Source: Liopterus haemorrhoidalis
Lineage: Eukaryota; Arthropoda; Insecta; Coleoptera; Dytiscidae
DNA: 64,000 nucleotides
NCBI GenBank assembly: GCA_963971575.1
Contig: OZ020612.1
Span: forward strand, 36,249,916 to 36,313,915
Direction: 5' to 3'
Shown here piece after piece: positions 59,502-64,000 of the stretch (position 1 is the first letter of the stretch; each line of letters begins with the position of its first letter). The notes under the pieces are model-generated. The model was not told the origin of the DNA. It did no database searches and saw nothing but the letters and a program-made list of their open reading frames with translations. The translations under genes and the position numbers were made by a program.

Positions 59502-62500
59502 TAACGCAAGAACAGGGATCGGAAGAATAGGCTGTGTTCAGGTAAATCTTCAAAGGGCCAAACACGCGACAAATCAATTTCTTTTCAATACGAAGGAACT
59601 GGAGACAGACATCGCTTTTATCCAAGAGCCGCACACCCGAGGAGGTCAAATAATAGGATTGGGGAAAAACCAGCGGATAATTAGCAAAAAGGGCGGAACC
59701 CCCTGGACCGCAATAGTGCCAATGAGTCCTCAGGTAGAGGGATTATTCCTCGATAATCTCTCAACGGACCTTGTCTGTGTTGTGCACGTGCGTTTCGGGG
59801 AATTTCAATTTTTCGCTATATCAGCCTACATACCACCCGCGGAAAACCCAAACGCGGACTTCGAACAAGCGGTGCTAGACCTGACTCGAGTGATTGAGGA
59901 AGTTAAGCCGCTCGGGGACGTCATACTGGGAATAGACGCCAACAGCAAGTCAAGGACGTGGGGTAGCCCTGTCGATGACCCCAGGGGAAGGCGGTTTGAG
60001 AGAATGCTGGACGCTTTAGACCTAACGGTGATGAATGAAGGCGACACTCCGACCTTTGATGGCCCTAGAGGAACATCGTTCGTAGATGTCACCGCGGCAT
60101 CCCTCGGAGTCTACAGAAACGTCGCTACTTGGTGCATCCCGGACTTAGTAAGCATGTCTGATCACCGGATGATAAAATTTGAAATCCAGTTGCCAGACGT
60201 AATCCCCGCAGCTACTGCAACAAAAAGGCTGACTGGACCAAGTTCAAAGAGTCGTTCGACACACGAGTTGACGCCACAAGAAGACTTGTAAACACAGCAT
60301 CCTCGCCAGCTGATGTCGAAGCCTGTGCTCTTAGCCTGAATAACGCCATCCAAGGCGCCTGCAGCGACTCCATGCCACCCCGGAAACCGCGGAAACACTC
60401 TGTACCGTGGTGGACGCCTGAGCTGACGGAGGCGAGAAAGGACGTCAGGAAACTACGCCACCGCATGCAGAGAGCACGTACAGACGGGGACAGGGCTGAA
60501 AGGAAAAGAGAGTATGTGCAAAAATTTAATGAGTACAAAACCACACTGCTGCTTACAAGGATCGACTAATGGAAGGAGTTCTGTGAGGAGAGCACGGCAA
60601 CGGATCCATGGGGCGCGGTCTATAAAACCCTCCACAACAAGGGGCCGATGATGGTGGAAACGTCCATTAAGAAGAACAACGGAGAATATACCACCACCAT
60701 TGAGGAAACGCACGCCTATCTCCTGGAGATGTTCTTCCCTGAGGACATCTCGCGCGCAGATACACTTCAACAACGCAAAATAAGGCAAAGGGCGCAGGAA
60801 GGGAGAGGTGGCCCGGACGATAAGCGGTTCACGGAAGACGAGGTAAGAAGCCAAATAGAACAAGGCAACCTAAAGCAGGCACCTGGAGAGGATGACATCA
60901 CGGCGGACGCGGTGCTCCACGCCTTCAACGCGGACCCGGATATATTTGTCAAGGTGTTTAACCTCTGCCTCACATGGGGCACCTTCCCAAGAGTATGGAA
61001 AACCGCGAAAGTCAGACTCATCCCCAAGGTAGGTAAGGACGATAGGACGAGCGCCAAGAGCTATCGCCCAATATGTCTCTTGCCTTCGGTGGAGAAAACG
61101 CTGGACGGGTTACTAATAAGAAGGATTAAGCATCACGTCGGGACGCAGAGCAACGGACTGAACGAGAGGCAATACGGCTTCGTTAAAGGCAAGTCAGCAG
61201 TTCACGCCATAAGAAATGTCTTAGATGCCATTAAACAAGCCAAAGAACGCGGGGCCTACTGCGCGGCGGTTTCCTTGGACGTCTCTGGTGCTTTCGAAAA
61301 CGCCTGGTGGCCGGCTATTACGGACCAGCTGATCCGGAGGGAATGTCCTGACAATGTGCTGCGACTCGCGAGAAGCTATCCATCTGAGAGGGTCGCGAGC
61401 ATCACGCGAGGCAGTGGTAGAACCGACAGAGCTGCTACCATGGGCTGCCCGCAGGGCTCAAGGTTGGGTCCAGGATTCTGGAAGATCCTGCACGACACCA
61501 TTTTCGAGGTTGAGCTTCCGGAGGGATGTCAGTTAGTGCTCTACGCGGACGACACCATGTTGATTGTTGAAGCATTACAGTATAAGACGCTGAAGGCGAG
61601 TCGAAGGAAGCACTGTCGGCGCTGCTGCGGTGGGGCCAGCGGATAAAGCTCGAGTTCAATCCCCCGAAGACGCATGACCTATTTTTTAGAATCAAGCCCA
61701 GACAACAGAGGCCAACTTTCAAGATGGGCGATCACCAGGTGAGATGCAGTGATGATCTTACTTACCTAGGGGTCACCATCAGCGCGAACCTGCAATGGAC
61801 AACACATATTGAGGCAGTCTGCGGTAAGGCACGCAAGTTTTCACATCTCCTTAGAGCGAACTGCAGACTCACCTGGGGTTTAAGCCGACGCGCCATGGCC
61901 AGCATTTACGAGGGCACGATCCAACCTGCAATCACCTATGCAGCGCCTATATGGGCGGTAAATTGCACGGGCCGTCAGGCAGCGAAGATGTTGTCGGTCC
62001 AGAGAATAGCGGCAATCGGAGCAGCTGCCGCATATAAAACCACGTCTACAGAGGCAGGTGCTGTCCGGACTTCCCCCGATTGACCTAGTTGCCCAAGAAC
62101 TCGCAGATCGGTGGCGGCTTGCCCACGCCGCGACCGAGCCAGCCATAATCCAATCCATCATCGGGGAGGAGGTGGAACTCGAAAGACGGACGGTTTTTAA
62201 TGCAACACGTCCAGCGGAGATCAGCCTATCAATACACTAGATTGGAGATTGTAGCGCGGGCTCAAACCGTTTTTACACGGACGCATCCAAGGGGGATGAA
62301 GGAGTCGGCGCGGCATACGTGGTGAATGCCCAGGGCCTGGAGATCGCTGTGGAGAAAATGCGACTTCACAACAAATGCAGTGTCCTCCAAGCCGAGCTGG
62401 TCGCTATCCGAGGGGCCCTCGAGTTCATAAGCAGGTATAAAAACGCATATGAAGAATGTCATATTATTTCAGACAGTAGAGCCGCGCTAGGTGCCATCTA

Positions 62501-63048
62501 CAACTCCAGAAGGCCCACCGAGCTGGTTAAAGAGATACGCGACCTCCTGGCAGCCATCATTTCTGCGGTGAAGGTCTCCTGGCACTGGGTGAGGGCACAC
62601 GAAGGCAACGAGGGCAACGAAAGAGCTGATGCCTTAGTAAAAGAAGCAGCGACCGACGCGCACGTCCCGGTGGTATATAGCCGTCTGCCAATGTCATACG
62701 CGAGGCAGAAGCTCAGGGAGAAGACCCGAGCTGCTTGGCAACGCAGATGGGAAACTGCCAAAACCGACCGGCTTATAGCGGCCTTCATACCACGCGTCAA
62801 TTTCAAGAACCGAAGCGGACGCCAACTGCGAATGCGGAGACGGAGAGGACGACAGCGAACATATTGCATCCGCTGCATCACGCATGAGGAGGAGAGAAGA
62901 CTCGGCACTCCGCCGGAAAAACCTGCAGTGGCCGGCATCACTGCCGGAAATAACGGCTACGGCCGACAAAGAAGATTGGTGGAAGGCCCTGTGCTCATTC
63001 ATAAAGGCCTCCAAGAAACTGAAGGTGCGCAATCTGGAACGAGATTGA
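59485..63048 (+). pseudogene. R1-type copy 2 ORF2 (APE-RT-RNase H), broken
   Basis: The endonuclease is complete: RIGCVQVNLQRAKHATNQFL, IAFIQEPHTRGGQ, VILGIDANSKSRTWG, FVDVTAASLG, and SMSDHRMIKFEI with the catalytic SDH. A frameshift lies near 60225; a stop (60567-60569) follows LLTRID. RT: SYRPICLLPSVEKTLDGLLI, AVSLDVSGAFENAWWPAITD, GCPQGSRLGPGFWKILHDTI, and YADD at 61542-61553. More shifts near 61590 and 62070 precede RNase H (62275-62660): FYTDASKGDEGVGAAYVVNA, LQAELVAIRGAL, IISDSRAAL, NERADALVKEAA. About 75 bases before the C-terminal Cys-His motif are deleted. It ends NLERD, TGA at 63046-63048. Confidence 0.9.
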
Positions 63049-63887
63049 CCCCCCCCCCCGGGCGCCAATTAAAGTGCGCGAGTTAAAGTGCGAAAGTGCG
63101 TGAGTGTGGTACGCGAGTAAGTTGCAATCTAAGCCCTACAACTCCCCCGAAGCTGAACTATAGTGACAGTCATACCATCAACCACACCTAATGTCAGACC
63201 GAGTGCGCGAATTGAAAACGAACAAATGCACTGCACGAACTCCAGTTTTATAAATTATATGTATGTTTGGATAGACACTAATGTACCAGGATTGTAAACA
63301 AATGCCCGGCGACTAGAAAGTCCTACAGCGCTTCATTAGTTATTTTGCGTTAAGTGTTAACTATTCGATGGTTATTACGCTGCGCTATCTCGTCGCCGGA
63401 CATACCTCTTAAATATTACATTACAATACAATTGCAATCTATAAAACCCTTGGCGAACAATGTGACCGAATAACAATATAATATTGTAATAATGAAAACA
63501 AACAAGAATGAAATTACAGATTTTTAACGTATAAAAATGTAATTGTTGTTTGACAATACGACAGTTAGATAATAAACAATGTTTTTGAAACAAGAATGAA
63601 ACCAGTAGATCAAAATAAATGAACATATTATGTAGTAATAAGTTAAGTAATGGAAATTTTTTTAAAAGTTATAGAAATAAGAATGAAACCAATAGATTAA
63701 AATAAATGAACATATTTAAGTAGCAATAAGTTAATTAATGTTAAAATTTTTCAAAAGTTACTGAAATAGGATTGAAACTAGTAGTCTAAATACAAATGTA
63801 TCATATTTAAGTAGTAATAAGCTAATTAATGTAAAATTTACAAAGTGTAATACCTTAGAGTGAAACACTTAATAAATAAATAAAAGC
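63049..63887 (+). other. R1-type copy 2 3' UTR with poly-C and 88-bp tandem repeat
   Basis: A run of 11 C (63049-63059) follows the stop codon directly, as in copy 1. Three tandem units of 87-89 bp begin at 63592, 63679 and 63768, each starting A(A)G(A)ATGAAAC and containing GTAGTAATAAG-like words. Copy 1 has one such unit. The end is AATAAATAAATAAAAGC. Confidence 0.85.
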
Positions 63888-63901
63888 TGCCTGGGATAAG
63901 G
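63888..63901 (+). repeat. target duplication, third copy
   Basis: TGCCTGGGATAAGG after the tail of copy 2; its last bases run into GCGAAC, restoring Utopia coding sequence (TGG GAT AAG GCG AAC GAT = WDKAND). Confidence 0.92.
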
Positions 63902-63987
63902 CGAACGATCCCTTCCCCACCAAGATATATACCCAGTCCTACTTACAAATGATAAAGAAGCTAAGTGTATCTATGTCAGGCACATAA
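63902..63987 (+). pseudogene. Utopia copy 2: C-terminal coding end after the insertion
   Basis: The frame gives ANDPFPTKIYTQSYLQMIKK, LSVSMSGT, stop at 63985-63987. It aligns with the C-terminus of Utopia copy 1 (NNDSFLSKLCSRSYMRLMKK, LVVSDHRT). It proves that both R1-type elements lie inside one Utopia ORF. About 13 bases of Utopia 3' UTR follow to the window edge. Confidence 0.88.
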
Positions 63988-64000
63988 CTGGGATGCGACC

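Larger units (their letters stand above)
58337..63887 (+). mobile_element. R1-type non-LTR retrotransposon, copy 2
   Basis: A 5.55-kb element of the same family as copy 1, same orientation, full length at both ends. The proteins differ at roughly a third of the positions (by eye), so the two are separate lineages and not a recent duplication. It lacks two zinc knuckles in ORF1 but keeps the endonuclease region lost from copy 1. Its 3' UTR contains an expanded ~88-bp tandem repeat. Confidence 0.92.

Overview
The window reads as AT-rich nuclear DNA of an arthropod, most likely an insect. It has one host gene with GT-AG introns (the 3' half of an MRP/ABCC-type transporter whose closest recalled match is the insect MRP), a U2 snRNA gene, an 18S rRNA fragment, and otherwise dense transposable elements. 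No prokaryotic feature is present. The order within insects cannot be told from the sequence alone.

Layout. 1-7085: 18S rRNA pseudogene, a possible pogo-like element holding two small MITEs, then bare AT-rich DNA. 7086-16176 (+): four terminal exons of an ABCC transporter; its introns hold MITEs and old repeats. 16177-21037: 3' UTR and AT-rich DNA. 21038-26010: two CR1/L2-like non-LTR retrotransposons, one inside the other. 26180-28498: hAT-type MITEs, a hAT deletion derivative that keeps the transposase C-terminus, and a TA-flanked MITE. 29226-32060: two copies of a dispersed repeat carrying tRNA-like segments. 32264-37275: a cluster of one ~408-bp MITE family, including a 1.83-kb element with the same ends and a split transposase-like ORF that sits inside one of its own MITEs. 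37478-42304 (-): a U2 snRNA gene cut at its branchpoint-recognition sequence by a 4.6-kb Utopia-like (RLE-type, NeSL clade) retrotransposon. 42921-46877 (+): a full-length CR1-like element with PHD-type ORF1 and APE-RT ORF2. 47437-48556: an ORF1-like SAP/coiled-coil/SGNH remnant split by a hAT MITE. 49512-64000 (+): a second Utopia copy whose ORF is split near its C-terminus by two R1-type (APE-RT-RNase H) elements in tandem.

How the pieces relate. Utopia uses the U2 gene as its target. The second Utopia copy is itself the target of two diverged R1-type elements, which entered at the same nucleotide: a 14-base word, TGCC(C/T)GGGATAAGG, stands before the first, between the two and after the second, and the Utopia C-terminal coding sequence resumes after the last copy. 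Two diverged lineages at one position is hard to explain by chance and suggests an R1-type element specialised for a conserved codon block of another retrotransposon. This is the most unusual system in the window.

Most mobile-element ORFs carry frameshifts or stops. Several frameshifts lie in A or T runs, so some could be assembly errors rather than true decay.
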